A stretch of DNA of 64,000 bases from Paragonimus westermani (Eukaryota; Platyhelminthes; Trematoda; Plagiorchiida; Troglotrematidae): assembly GCA_008508345.1 (NCBI GenBank), contig QNGE01000845.1:127073-191072 (forward strand), read 5' to 3'. The notes under the pieces were generated by a model. It made no database searches and was not told the origin of the DNA. It saw only the letters and a list, made by a program, of their open reading frames with translations. Shown here one piece after another: positions 23,723 to 35,163 of this stretch (its first letter is position 1; each line of letters opens with the position of its first letter). Position numbers and translations under genes: made by a program.

Positions 23723-25519
23723 TCACTTCACAGACAACTCGGACAAACAACGACAACATTCACACCACCCAGTTCGACTAGACGCCATCTCACTCAACGT
23801 GTCCAGCCACCGACTCGGTGATTCGAGAGGCCTCCAACCCAGGAGACGAGCCCGACCTACAGTGGTCAACTCCTTCGTGAACAACTTCACCTCTTTACGC
23901 CAGGTCATCATCTATCCACCTCGCACCTTACGCCAGTCAGCTGCATTATCAGCAAACAGTGCTCGGTGTGGTAGGCGACTAGCTGGCACCCATAGTACGT
24001 GGCCTGGCCATCTAAGTCTGTACAAATGTAAGAACTGAACAAAAGAATTCGCCTGACAATGGCTACCCAATGCCCGCTTACTAACCTCTTCGCTGCTCAC
24101 TAGTTTGTGACATCCGATACGAGCGATCGAACCGAAGCATCGGTGGTCAGATACCTGAAGACGGTTCACGTCTTCTACCCTGAATGGCCAATATTCGTAG
24201 CAGTAAATTAATGCAGCCCTTATTGTAGCCTTATATACGCGATCCTTAAGCCTCAGAGGGATACCTCTCTGTCGCCGTGGCCGCCTCAGATTGACGAACA
24301 CCGCCGTAGCTTCAGAGGGACGTGCTTCTGTTTAATTCCGCACACCTCCATCGTCGTTGATGCAGCTTCTCAGGTATATAAACCGGTCAATAACCTCTAC
24401 ACCTCCATTAGTTAACATTAAATCTACGTTATCACAGCAATCTACCAGAAGCACTTTACATTTGGAGGCTGCAAAGCGCATTCCGCAGCATGTGGCGAAG
24501 CGTGAAATAACTTCTAGCGTTGTTTGTACTGCTTGGAGGTTGCCGGAGAGCGGCACCTTGTCACTGGCATAATCTAGATCAGTCAGCCTTCTGCCAGGCA
24601 GAAGGTTCACGAGGGCATTTTGTGAGTGTCAAAGGTTGTCCTCCATCAGTCCGTCTATGAAAAATTTAAACCAAAATGGTGGATGGGGACAGCCTTGACT
24701 TACGCCACTACTGCTGCTGAGACTGTCAGGCAGTTCACCGTAAACCCTAACCTGAGTTGAAGTACGCGATTAAAGCGCCAACAGCATGTTCAGTACATCC
24801 CCGTGTCTAAACGACTCTAAAAGTGTACATCGATCAAACGAATCGAACGCACATTTGGAGTCGAGAAATACGGAAACTGTTTGTCGGTGGTGCACGTGAC
24901 GCTGCTCCAGAATCTGACGAAGAATAAAACTTTGATCACTACATCCCCACCCAGGGTGAAACCCTTCCTGTTCTTCCCTACTCTTTATCTTCTGAACGGT
25001 AGTGAGTCGACGAAGTATAATGGATGCCAAAATCCTAGGAATGATTGGGGTTAAACTAATTCCCCAATGGTTTTCGCAAGAACCCCTGATACCCTTCTTG
25101 AACGTCGGGACTATTATCGCGTGACTCCAGTAAGGAAGGATGATCGCCGTCGTCCATACAAGATGAAACAATTGAGTCAAGGCCTCTACTAACGCCTCCC
25201 TACCCTGTTTGAAAAGTGTTAGCGAGAGGTTATCCGGACCAGCAACCCTGTTACGTTTGAGAACCGAAATGCAATCGCAGACTTTAATCTCAGTGGGTGG
25301 TTCCAATTCTGCCGACCAGGGTGCTGTATTATAAGTTTTTGGCGGCAACATAGTAGAAGCAGGAGGCCAGCTGAATTGACCCTCAAGGAGTTCCACCCAC
25401 TCCCCTGACCTTCTGGACCTATTATAGGTTAACAGACCATCTGTCTCTGGTAGCTTCACTGACAGACGGTTTCCTGGAACCACTAGCACGGATGAGCCTG
25501 AAGATGTTCGCTGAAGCAA
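23723..25519 (-). pseudogene. CR1-like reverse transcriptase and C-terminal domain
   Basis: One minus-strand frame runs about 1.8 kb without a frameshift but with four nonsense codons: TAA 24770-24772, a TGA near 24640, TAA at about 24329-24334 and TAG 23912-23914. RT landmarks in order are KRNRVAGPDNLSLTLFK, ILPYWSHAIIVPTFKKG, GISLTPIIPRILASIILRRL, EEQEGFHPGWGC, VSVFLDSKCAFDSFDR (contains the first catalytic Asp), GVSQGCPHPPFWFKFFIDGL, and LDYASDKV, where the usual YADD is changed. After these come YLRSCIN and the thumb/C-terminal blocks RVYKATIRAALIYCYE and LRWPGHVLW. The changed YADD and the stops mean no active enzyme. Confidence 0.85.
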
Positions 25520-26150
25520 AAGCGGTCTCCATTCCCTTAACCTCCTTCATCAATAAAGCCTCACGTTTAGCCCTCAGGCTACGTTTCAGCTTCCTACGGG
25601 TACATCTCTCTTAGACTTGTTATATAAACTGCCAGGAGGAATGTTACTTCTGGTATCTAACAACTCTGGAGGTTTCTCCGAGGTCCAACTTCCATTTGCC
25701 TCATGAACCCCCGTGCCACATGCTACAGTACCTGCCTGTCAGAGTTAGGCTCAGTAGCTTCCAGAATCTTCGGAGTGAGAGTTACTAAGGCAGCTTTCTA
25801 AGCTGGTCTGCTATTTATGCTTTGTCGATAGCAAAGCCAGTTTCTCGACAGCTAGTCGTTACTGTCGGTGGGGTGATTGCCTAGCAAAAATAAGGACAAA
25901 ATGAAAACGTACCAACGCATGATCTGATTCCAAATAGTTGCTCCAATGAGAACGACAGTCCTAAATGATGCCCCGTTACCTATGACTAACTGCTATGTGG
26001 TCCACCTGAGACCAGGCCTAACTCGGAGAAGACGGGCACCAAATATAGAAATGACGAGCACGATGCCTGAAACCAATGTTGACTAAAAATGGCTTGTGCC
26101 CAGCGCACAGTTGCAACTATCGCCCACCGTTAGTCGAGCGATGTGATGTC
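25520..26150 (-). pseudogene. CR1-like endonuclease C-terminus and linker to RT
   Basis: Minus-strand frames give LQLCAGHKPFLVNIGFRHRA and YLESDHALVRFHF (about 26130-25905). The latter contains the SDH signature that closes the APE-type endonuclease active site. A poorly conserved linker with several stops then leads to the RT. It continues the domain whose first half is at 26398-26935, on the other side of the nested insertion. Confidence 0.7.
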
Positions 26151-26159
26151 ATCCTAAAC

Positions 26160-26397
26160 CTGTCACTTGCTGATGACGTCTTACTCTCACTTGCAGCTCA
26201 GTTGTTTGTTTGCAAGGTGTAGGAACCTTCATGCTGAATGTTTGAATATAGACGTAATTGTTTCCAGTAGTTAGGTTCCTTCCCGTCCCCTTCCTTTTTC
26301 CTTCTCTCTATCTATATAGGGTTTACTTTTTCTTCATGGTTGTGTGGCATTTAAGCGTTAGTGTGAATCACTAATGTATTGCTGCCTATGATGATGA
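26160..26397 (+). repeat. CR1-like 3' end nested in opposite orientation
   Basis: The plus strand ends with TTCTTCATGGTTGTGTGGCA, a hairpin at 26358-26374, CTAATGTATTGCTG and a short GAT tail. This is the same 3' end as on the minus strand at 23519-23640. It falls between the FNAQ-type block and the rest of the endonuclease of the minus-strand element. It is therefore a 5'-truncated, younger insertion. Its left edge (about 26160) is approximate. Confidence 0.7.
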
Positions 26398-26935
26398 TAC
26401 CACCTAAACAAGACTTGACCTCACCAGCTTGGTCGACCTGGGCATTCATATCTTCTGCCAGAGCGACTATATCAGAACCATGTGCCGACCGAATGAGAGC
26501 AGCCAGATCCGAGTAAAAAGCGTCTTTACTGCAATCAACTGGAGCGTAAGCAGACACAGTGAAAAGATATCTGAAAATCTTGCGTCTGGGGCTGGTCTTA
26601 ATTGAATCTGCCATTCCGACGACAAACTCTACTGTTAACAGGATTCTAACCTAACAATGCGGTTGGGGCCGTCGTGCTGAGGACTATACCTACTCCAGCC
26701 TGGCCGGTAACGGGGGCCGTGGAATCTCCCGGAGTGTACAACCGGTGTCAGATAGAACGTGTGGGTGCTGTTGATTCTATACGTTGACTACTGTCTTAGG
26801 TTCCAGTCTCTGAAATGCAGCAGACATCGACATTCAACCAGTCTAATGTTCGTGCGAGAGCGGTCTGCTGACCTATCTGTTTTAGAGTGTAAACGTTAAA
26901 AGCATCTACATTAATTTGCCTTCTAGACCTGAGCG
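26398..26935 (-). pseudogene. CR1-like APE-type endonuclease, N-terminal half
   Basis: The minus strand reads QINVDAFNVYTLKQIGQQTA, LDWLNVDVCCISET (about 26920-26800), and, in the frame 26614-26398, VSAYAPVDCSKDAFYSDLAA and DIVALAEDMNAQVDQ. These correspond to the N (FNV), E (SET) and D/N (GDFNA, here AEDMNA) active-site blocks of the apurinic-type endonuclease that nicks target DNA for non-LTR elements. The ORF stops in the nested insertion after CLGG. Several frame changes lie between 26620 and 26800. Confidence 0.75.
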
Positions 26936-27094
26936 AAAAACGAGGGAGGCCTGAAGCTCAGTGGTAAAAGATGAGACTTACGTCACAGCGTTACTGCGAT
27001 TAGCCAAAGCTGTTGTGAGACCTGCATAGTAGTCAACAGAAGTGGGTCTCGGGAGGGGCGTGAAAGCTAACCCTGATAGGGCATTGGGGAGGGG

Positions 27095-27545
27095 TCAGCA
27101 CCAGCGTTTTCGCCTATCCACCTTGCTGTATGCAGCAGATAGGGCGACTCGGTTTGCATTATGAGACGGCCGATTGAGTATGGAATTGTTGATGTTGTGA
27201 GGATTCATGGTTGTATGTGGGCAGAGATACTGCCAGGAAGGCCAGACATAGACAGTAGGACGATTAGAATTTTCAACCAAAGCCTTCGGATCAAAAACCT
27301 GTATCGCACGGCAGCGTGTGAGTGGCAGTGCACCAGAAGTGGCACTTTTTCCCGAAAAAGATGCCAACCTTTTTCTATCCCCCAACCTAGAGGGCCAGGA
27401 GACTGTGGTTTGTCAGACCTCTAGCTATTGGGCTGCCAGGCATGAGTGACTATGTCAATGTGGTCGCCACGTCTTCCAGTTTGGCCCACTAGGTCATCGC
27501 GATGCGCAAACCGTCACAACGCGTCAGGGTCCAGTCTCGCTGTGA
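27095..27545 (-). other. 5' region of the CR1-like element
   Basis: The minus-strand block GGTCTGACAAACCACAGTCT through AGGTTGGGGG, and the upstream GAGACTGGACC and TGACGG blocks, match 35164-35367. A 96-codon open frame (27385-27095) leads toward the endonuclease and may be the N-terminal extension. The true 5' end is not defined; 27545 is where similarity with the 35-kb copy fades. Confidence 0.6.
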
Positions 27546-27639
27546 TCGACGTTAAACACACTGGTGACTGAGTGTGAGACGGTCATGTGACTCAATCAGT
27601 TATCTCGAATCGGTGTCGCGATCCAGCTGCAATTGTGAG

Positions 27640-27800
27640 TGAGGTAATCGCACTGCCTGTACGCGTGGGTGTGGATGAAGACATGTCGACATGGCCAAGC
27701 AATTCGCGTGGGCTCTAAATTGTGTATCTTTCCATTACTGTCGTTAAATCAATGCGGTTGTGCCATGTTGGTCAGTGTTGCCCTGTGTCAAACAGTTTCA
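27640..27800 (+). repeat. Dispersed repeat, copy 1
   Basis: It shares a GTGTGGATGA-like start, an ATGGCCA block and an ATTACTGTCGTT...AATCAA...CG.TTGTG...TGTTGGT run with 31590-31760. Both are worn. Class unknown. Confidence 0.4.
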
Positions 27801-28255
27801 CTTGTTCAGAATGATTTCGTCTGTTTTTTTTAAGCAACGAATTTTACAATGTAAAAGAAAGTTACGCCAACGGATAACTTTACTTGTAGTTAACAAAAGG
27901 TAAAAACAGCCACAAGGTGACCAAACGGAAGATCCGCTAATCGAAGGTCAGTAGATTTGCCGACTATAGGGCTACCGTCCGTGTAATTGAAACTGACGGA
28001 CACCTATATTAAAAATAAAGAATACCGGTCAAACATGCACAGCAGTGAACGAAGAAATAAATTTAGTGCTTATAGACAAGACAGATAATTGCGTTCTTTC
28101 TAGACAGTTAACATCTATTCATTGAGTTTTGAAATATCGAGTTCGATCGTGTAGAAAGCTTCAGGTCTCCGCCTGATGACCTGATGCCTTATTACGTCCA
28201 AAATGTACGTTACTCCTATTAAATTTATGTGCTTGAATTGATCGCTTTAAGTAAG

Positions 28256-28345
28256 CGGCTAAAGAGATTAAACGAAATGTTAACATCTCGCAATGCATAT
28301 CCTCACTTTGTTTTAATGAATTGGGTAAACAAAACCCAGTGTTAC
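28256..28345 (+). repeat. Dispersed repeat shared with 60.4 kb
   Basis: TAAACGAAATGTTAACATCT followed by CGC.ATG is nearly identical at 60396-60420. A weaker match continues through a GTGAACTGG/ATGAATTGG block and CAGTGTT. Confidence 0.5.
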
Positions 28346-29161
28346 AAATTCCTTAACTCTGATTGTTTGTTGTTTGGTTATTCACTGATTCATCCAACTG
28401 AGTGGCTTCCATTCAAACTTAATTCATTGCTCAAGACCCCAATCACCTCAGTTCCAAAGTTACGGTTCTGGATGAAATTCTGCAGAATACGGTTACAGAC
28501 CCACACTTCTTCGACCGACCAGTAATTGTAACAATCTCTATTTTAACAAAACATCGGTTGTCCCCATTTTGGACACCTGATGTAACGCGCCTTTCCCTTG
28601 CCAAACGTTCTGATACTGCTTGACTGCTAGACCTGAGTCCCTGCTATGCGGCTTCCCCTAGTCTAATTGCGCCGAGACAAGAAAGACACGGTTGCGGTAA
28701 GCACGCTGTATTGCCAAAACCAGTTCGACCAAACGAATGAAAAGGCTGTAAATGTATACCATGAAATAGTGGCCAAATATGGCCATTTACTTGATGAGTC
28801 ACTGTCTGCTTGTTTAGGCCACTTCGTTTCCAAGTGGCCAAGTAAGGCCAAATCCATAAGCGTTAGTTTCTCCGGCTGGCGTGACACCCCCACTCACTTG
28901 CACGTATCCTGCTTGTCGGTCCGACGTACCCCCCAGTGCATTGTTGCTATCTGATTTCGTCAGCCGTCACCGCGGCCTTAGATGGTTTGAAATGATGACT
29001 GATTTCATCACCGATGTCCTGACTAGATTGTTTTGGTGAGCTTGCCTCCTAACAATACCTTTCAAGTCTTCTTATCTCCGCTATCAGTTTATTTTCCTTT
29101 CTTCCTTTCTTGCGTTTTATCCTTAAAATACGCATGACCTTTATCTTGTTTTGCCGTTCAG

Positions 29162-29530
29162 ATGACTATTAGTGTCACGCAAGTGTTAACTACCATTACG
29201 TTGTTGTCGACTAAGATTATTAAACTATCTAGAGGATGCTTCAACATTTCGTCGGCTATCTATGAGGTTGTTCCTCAGTTCACACTTGTCACTTGTTCTC
29301 AGTTTTGTACTGACGGCGTAAAAGCATCCTACTTCGTTCGGACGTGTGAATGTGTTCAATCCATGGCACTTCTGATCAATACAACACCAGTACTTTGGTT
29401 GCCTACGCATAATGACCAAAAGAAACACCTATTTTGGTCGTTCCCAAATCCGGTCGGCGAGTTTCGTTTTCGCGAATTCCTTGACCTATGTGCATTCGGC
29501 CGCAGTGTTCACTTAGTCAGTGAACACTAA
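29162..29530 (+). CDS. Unassigned ORF, 122 codons
   Basis: It begins with ATG. The translation has a hydrophobic start (MTISVTQVLTTITLLSTKII) that could be a weak signal anchor, and several cysteines, but no family motif. No splice or promoter context supports it, so chance is possible. Confidence 0.15.
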   Translation: MTISVTQVLTTITLLSTKIIKLSRGCFNISSAIYEVVPQFTLVTCSQFCTDGVKASYFVRTCECVQSMALLINTTPVLWLPTHNDQKKHLFWSFPNPVGEFRFREFLDLCAFGRSVHLVSEH

Positions 29531-31589
29531 CTCGAGAATTCTGAATCCTTGTCCACTTGGATGATAACCTCAGTGTAGCCTGAGCCTGTTGCACCACAGT
29601 GTAACCACCTAAAGAAGCTCAGGAACGTGTATTTCTTGCAAGACGTGGGAATTCTTTGTTCTAGACATTTACTACCAATGAACACTTAACTGGCAGCAAG
29701 TTGGATAGACCATTTAGGTGAACTCGATTAAGACGACCAATCAAACCCGAGTCATTGTGCTAACGACGAGGTGGACTGCTATTTTGATTTCCAAAACTGA
29801 AACCTGTCTGCGGGTGTAAATAAAACAGTCAGTTACATAACTGATCGGTGACACAATACTCGCGTTTGCCAATATGTGGGCCATTCATAACCAGCATATG
29901 CTAATCATTCACGTTTCAAACGGTTGAATAAATGTAAATTATCTTGGAGCGTGGAATAGGACCAAGCGTGAACAAACCGGACACCCGCATATGGACTTAC
30001 TCGAAGTGGAAGAACTGTGTTCAAAGCTGATTATACATATATCTTGTTGACGAAGTTCTGGGCGAATTTCGCAGGCACACTGTTTTTCTCTTAAACCACT
30101 TGTAGGCACTCCATTAAAGTCTACGATCCGTGCCTGCTTGAAATGTTCGGATGACTGGGTTGCATGTTTTAACCCTAGATTCTTGGTCATGTGTAACACC
30201 GAAATGTGGGGGACAGTCGCTATTGATGTTGCACATTACGGCTTGTGAACAGTTTTGTTCAACGTTTTTCCCGTTCCTACATGCAATGGGGTAATAAATC
30301 GCACCTTTTTGTTCTTAGGGCTAACAGTCTGGAAGTGGATTGAGTCACAACTCATCGTGTGTGATATAGTGTGTTTCTTACTGGACTTTGGCTGCGATGG
30401 ATAGCATTTTTACTCACTCGATTATTCGCTTCCTGGAGTCATCAAAACATGCAACACCCTCGAGAAATCTGAGACTTCACTCAAAGTATGTAGCTATGTG
30501 GGTTGCTGTCAGTTGTAAAATGGCGCTTTTTGGCCATTCAAAGCAGTTATTTTCTGATACGAGTGTGGCCGAAAACTGATGAAATCTTTTACCAGTCCAT
30601 AGAATCAACGCAACTGACAAACTTACACAAATGACAACAATCCACCCAGTAGACATTCGGTTAAAATCCTGTCTTTGTGGTTGGCTCCATGGCCTGAAAA
30701 TCTTTCCTCTCCTCGTTCATGATGTCAAACGCTGTTCGACGACATTCTTCTATCATACGACAACGTCTTGTAACAGAGGCTGTTCATATGCTCCACACGA
30801 ACTCCGGTAATTCTCTCTGAGCATCACATCTGGAATCAATGGAGGGCATCCGGTTCTGTCTTTATGTGAAAAATACAAATAAACTCTTCTTTCGGATACT
30901 ACTTATTTTCGTGCGACCGTGCACTCAACTGTGTAATGAATGCTCTGCCCGACTGCATTTCCCAACCCCGATCAGGCTGCTGAAATTGCTTTCTGTTTTC
31001 CACCAAAGATTTATTTAGTTACTAGTAAATCCAGGTCTGTGTTGACATCCGATAGCAAAGCTCTATATGCAAAGCTGTTAAGGATACGCCAGTTGAACAT
31101 AGTGCGAAGTCCGTTAAACGAAGTAGGATCCATGATTCTCTACCTGAAAGGCGATAGATGAGAGTGAATTCAACCACTGCCACAGGCCGTAGTTAGATGT
31201 GCACGTAGTATGGTGGACGGATCCGCTTGTTAGGATCACTGCTTCATCCAAATTAACGCAATATTGCTCGTTTTCAAGATTTCGTAGCGTCCTTTGTGAG
31301 TATGCATCCACGGAAGCTATTGTGTTTTCTTGCTCAAAGCGTATTTTTGAGAAATCGAAACGCTTAACAGCGTCAGCATTAGTTGGAGTCGTCAAGGTGT
31401 ACACTGCAGCAGCCTGTTCAGTGTAGTCACTGATCTCTTGGGAACACTACGAGTACATCCGAAGTGAACGAGTGAAAGGACCGACAACCTGTTGACTAGC
31501 CACATAAGTGAGCTGATGCAACCGTGTCGCATAGGTCAACTGTCATTTTAAGGGTAGTGTTCATATTCACCCATCGCAGTTGACGGTTT

Positions 31590-31760
31590 ACTCTTGCTTG
31601 TGTGTGTGTGGGCTTGGATGACGGAATATTGATATGGCCAGGTTCTTAGCACGTGCTTGTTTCATTGTCGTTCAATCAAAACGATTGTGTTGTGTTGGTG
31701 CACGATGCACTGAAATAACCCCTGACATTAGTTCAGCGTGAGTTAGGACGTTTCTTTCTT
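31590..31760 (+). repeat. Dispersed repeat, copy 2
   Basis: Partner of 27640-27800: ATATGGCCA, CATTGTCGTTCAATCAAAAC and GATTGTGTTGTGTTGGT correspond to blocks there. Confidence 0.4.
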
Positions 31761-32095
31761 AAGCAGGCATCATCACATTGACAATAAGGGAGAGTGTTAA
31801 AAAGTGTTAAAAATGAAGGTCGTTAGAAAATTCACTCATGAAATTCGTCAACTATTGAGTTATGGGTTACAGGGAACGAAAAGTCGAGTTCAACTATCGA
31901 CCAGTGGAAGACCACAAGTGACCAAAACTTTAGTGTCGGTATGATAATCAGAGGGGATGCGTTTGACAACCACCAGAACAGAGTAATATGTTATAACAAT
32001 TTTGGGTTGGTTGATGAGTAACGTCGTATGTTCGGCCACCATGCAACTTCATCGTGTCTCTAGTTTGCACGTTTTAAATGAAAACCAGGGATGGT

Positions 32096-32481
32096 TGTAA
32101 TATCCTGAATTAGGGACTTCGAATAGCCCCAGAAGTCGTACTCGAATTAAAACCCACATGTGTAATAAGGAGATGACCTCGCTGTGATGGCAGTAAGCAG
32201 TTCATATTCATGAGACAACAAACCGCACTTATGGAGGTACAATGGTATTAAAGAAATCACAGTCCGTCATTGGCTGATCATATTGGCACTTGGGAATTCA
32301 ACCTGTAAGCTGATGGGTGGGGTACAGGACGGAGAACATGGTGGATAACGGGAATTGTAACATTGAGGCTTCTCGTCCAGTCCTGCTGTGGTATCTGAAC
32401 GCGACGTTTGGATTGGTCTGTTGTTAGGTCTTTTGTTTTGTTGTGGTTTGGATAGGCAGTGAAGCGAATAGATTTTCACCA
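32096..32481 (+). repeat. 385-bp TG...CA repeat, copy 2 (solo-LTR-like)
   Basis: Near-identical to 9126-9510 from TGTAATATCCTGAATTAGGG to GATTTTCACCA, same orientation. Sequence outside both ends is unrelated between the two copies, which fixes the element's boundaries. Confidence 0.6.
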
Positions 32482-34164
32482 CAGTAGCTTAACGACAACT
32501 AAAAATAGAAGTATTCATTACACAGCAGTCACCGTACGATACGGAAGTTCACAGGTTATCACAGTTTACCGCTAAGTTGTTCTGATGGTAACAATTTGAA
32601 GTATGCATTATTCTGATGGAAATTGCTGACGTCACCTTGTTAGTTTTTTAAGAGGCTTGTCAGCTCCGTTGAATGATGTGATTACTTTAACCGAAATCAT
32701 ACTTAGTTTAGATGGAGCTGTGTCTTACGGCCATACTGACGGGATACGTTCCAATGGCTATGAGCCTGCCCGAACGCTTACTTCAGATGTGCTAGCTGAG
32801 TGAAACAAATTTCGCTTTCATCATTATATGCGGTTTTTTTCCCGAAAGTCTTGACAACAGATTTTGTTTTGCTGTTTTTTGTGTAAGCTTAAAACGAGCG
32901 TGCCCAGAAAACGAAATTATTACGTCTATTCACTGAACGCTTATCTGTCCCCTCTTAGTCCTTTTCAAAAGTGAATTTGCTGATGACGCGGACTTGAGCA
33001 TATTTCAAGTTACTATGATAAGTACGCCACCGGAAAATTTTTTAATAAAATGCATCGGCTTCTAAAAACCTGCCTACCGAATCTTGCAGATGTTCAACTT
33101 TTCATCCATTATCAAAAATATTTTACCCTCGCCAGCACATGTGGGGCCGTTTTCAAATGTCTAAACAACAAAGAGTTCCCTGTTACAGAACTGTCGTCGT
33201 CCTGTGTCACTATTTCCAAAAGTGTGTTCGACGCGTCAATGTAGGGAAATATGGGGCCTCAAACGAAAACAGTAAGCTACATAGGTTTGCTTCACTTTTG
33301 GCCAGTAAGAACGGTTTGATCAAAATACGATTGCAACAGACATGACAACATCGAGTGATATATTAAAGTAAACAACAACGAACCACTCAAATGCCAAGCG
33401 ACCAAACACACTCTCCGTTATACGCGAAGGACACACATCATGTCTACTGGTAAACCGAAATGAAAAAATGCCAGTGTATGTTAAGCAGATAGCTCAGCGT
33501 TCATGACTGGTGACGCGCTGAAATTCCTATCAACCCCAGTTAGGTGATTGATATTACTACCAAAGATGACGAACATAACACTGGAATCGCTTCATATCTC
33601 CGACTATCAAATCTGGTGAATGGTTACAATACCGATGTGACTGCCATTCTCAAAACCCGAACAAACTAATTTACCTTCTACTAAACGAAATACATCATCG
33701 TAAGTAACTTCAACTCACCCGTTGGAAATGCATACCGTCCAATATCGTAGTTCATTTTACTAAACGGACGTTTTTGTCAATGGGATATCAACGTCCACCA
33801 TCCCATACTTCTGATTTACTGTTCTATTTCTTCTCTACTCCTTTGTTTACATGGAACGGTAACATTCACATCATGATTAGATTTAGTAGAAACTTCGGAA
33901 GTTCAACGATTTCGCATCTTGATTCCTCCAGTCGAAACTTACTAATAACCTGTTAACCGAGTCCTCCATTCGAAGTGTTAGGCGTCTAACTCCGTTCACT
34001 AGAACGATTACTCAAACTGTGGTAATCAAAATCTTTCCTGTCTATTTTCTTGGTCCGATTCTTTTTGTCTTACCTTCATGCGTGTGCCAGAAGTCGGGCG
34101 GATTCATATTTCGTGATTCCTCCCACTGAGCTGGTGAGACATGGTGCAGTGAGGGTGAGAGGTC
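32482..34164. other. No recognisable feature
   Basis: Only short ORFs and AT-rich stretches; nothing shared with the rest of the window was seen. Confidence 0.45.
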
Positions 34165-34400
34165 ACACTATACTACTCATCAGTACTTCGGCTGGATTCG
34201 GACCAGCGATAGACACAGCGTGCCTCAACGCGTAGCTTCGTAGCTCAGGTGGTAGAGCGCTTGCCGCGTTGAGCCATGCTGTGTCTGTCACTGGTTCGAA
34301 TCCAGCTAAAGTCCTGACTTTTCACAGTTGGGTCTCATCTGAAATCACAAATCTGCCACACTACTCATTGGAAATACTCATCAGTAGTCGGGGGGGACAC
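34165..34400 (+). repeat. tRNA-derived SINE in a hairpin arrangement
   Basis: A box TAGCTCAGGTGGTAGAGCG (34240-34258) and B box GGTTCGAATCC (34293-34303) have tRNA spacing, and a non-tRNA body follows (GACTTTTCACAGTTGGGTCT). The acceptor stem does not pair, so this is a SINE head, not a tRNA gene. The head's 3' half (34265-34306) is also present inverted at 34191-34232 with five differences in 42 bases, leaving a 32-base loop that holds the A box. TACTCATCAGTA-type motifs lie outside on both sides. Confidence 0.7.
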
Positions 34401-35163
34401 ACGATTAGATGTTACAGTAACCACAGGAAAATACAAGAATGAACAGCGCAGTGCACTCCGGGAAGAAATTTTTTCCAGGTATGAGCGTGGCGCTTTTAAT
34501 TGTGGCGTCCAGTGATTATCGCTGTGTGCAAAATAGTGTTTCTGTCTGAGATGAGGTTGAAGCACGTATCCCCAATGTTTAACTTCTGAGCAGACGAATC
34601 TAGCAGTACCCCAAATTCTTGGCTCACAACACTAGTAGCTAACTAGGTGGCGCGTTGCGCTTCGCTTGCGGAGCGAAATGGTTGTAAGCAGCTTCTAAGA
34701 AATGGAGATGAGGATAATCTCTCGATGATTTGTATACTAAGTCTGTGTCCCCATATAAAAGGTAGGGGTGATGCTGGGGATTTTCTGTTCATTTGGAACA
34801 ACTTCACGAACGTAACGTTTATAGAGCACAGCCGTCAGCCATCTGATTGAGACTGGGCCCTCATCAACTGAAAGAGCACGATGAATGTCGTTTTTGTAGT
34901 GTACCACGTGACGTTTTAACAACTTGGTCTCAGAGAGCGGAATGACGTCAACAAACCGATGAACACAGTGGGTTTCCGAAGGTGCAGTCGGCGGTGCGGG
35001 TGGCCATTTGAAGCCTTGTTAGAAATGCCCAACCCAACCTCAGGAGTTTCGTTGCAGGTTAGGGAGGTACATTGTTGGTTTTGCTTATTTATTGATAAAA
35101 AAACTTTTGAAGGTTCCCAGTAGCGTCGACTCGTTCCATCTCGATTGCCCGTTGAGTACGTCA
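34401..35163. other. No recognisable feature
   Basis: No family resemblance or repeat noted. Confidence 0.45.

Larger units (their letters stand above)
23463..27545 (-). mobile_element. CR1-like non-LTR retrotransposon, nearly full length, dead
   Basis: The parts are in the order expected for a CR1-type element on the minus strand: a 5' region (27545-26960), an APE-type endonuclease (26935-25880), an RT (25519-24302), a C-terminal domain (24301-23723), a 3' UTR with a terminal hairpin (23533-23548) and a (GAT)n tail (23463-23518). The 5' region matches 35164-35367, which shows where the family's 5' end lies. The endonuclease is split by an opposite-strand CR1 3' end (about 26160-26397). Numerous stops show that it is inactive. 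Such elements move by target-primed reverse transcription. Confidence 0.8.
27801..32095. other. No recognised gene
   Basis: About 4.3 kb. It holds the repeat pieces at 28256-28345 and 31590-31760 and a few open frames, the longest with an ATG at 29162. No domain recognised. Confidence 0.4.

Noticed and set aside
34229..34312. Functional tRNA gene
   Set aside because: A and B boxes are good, but the acceptor ends do not pair and no credible anticodon arm forms; a SINE head fits better.
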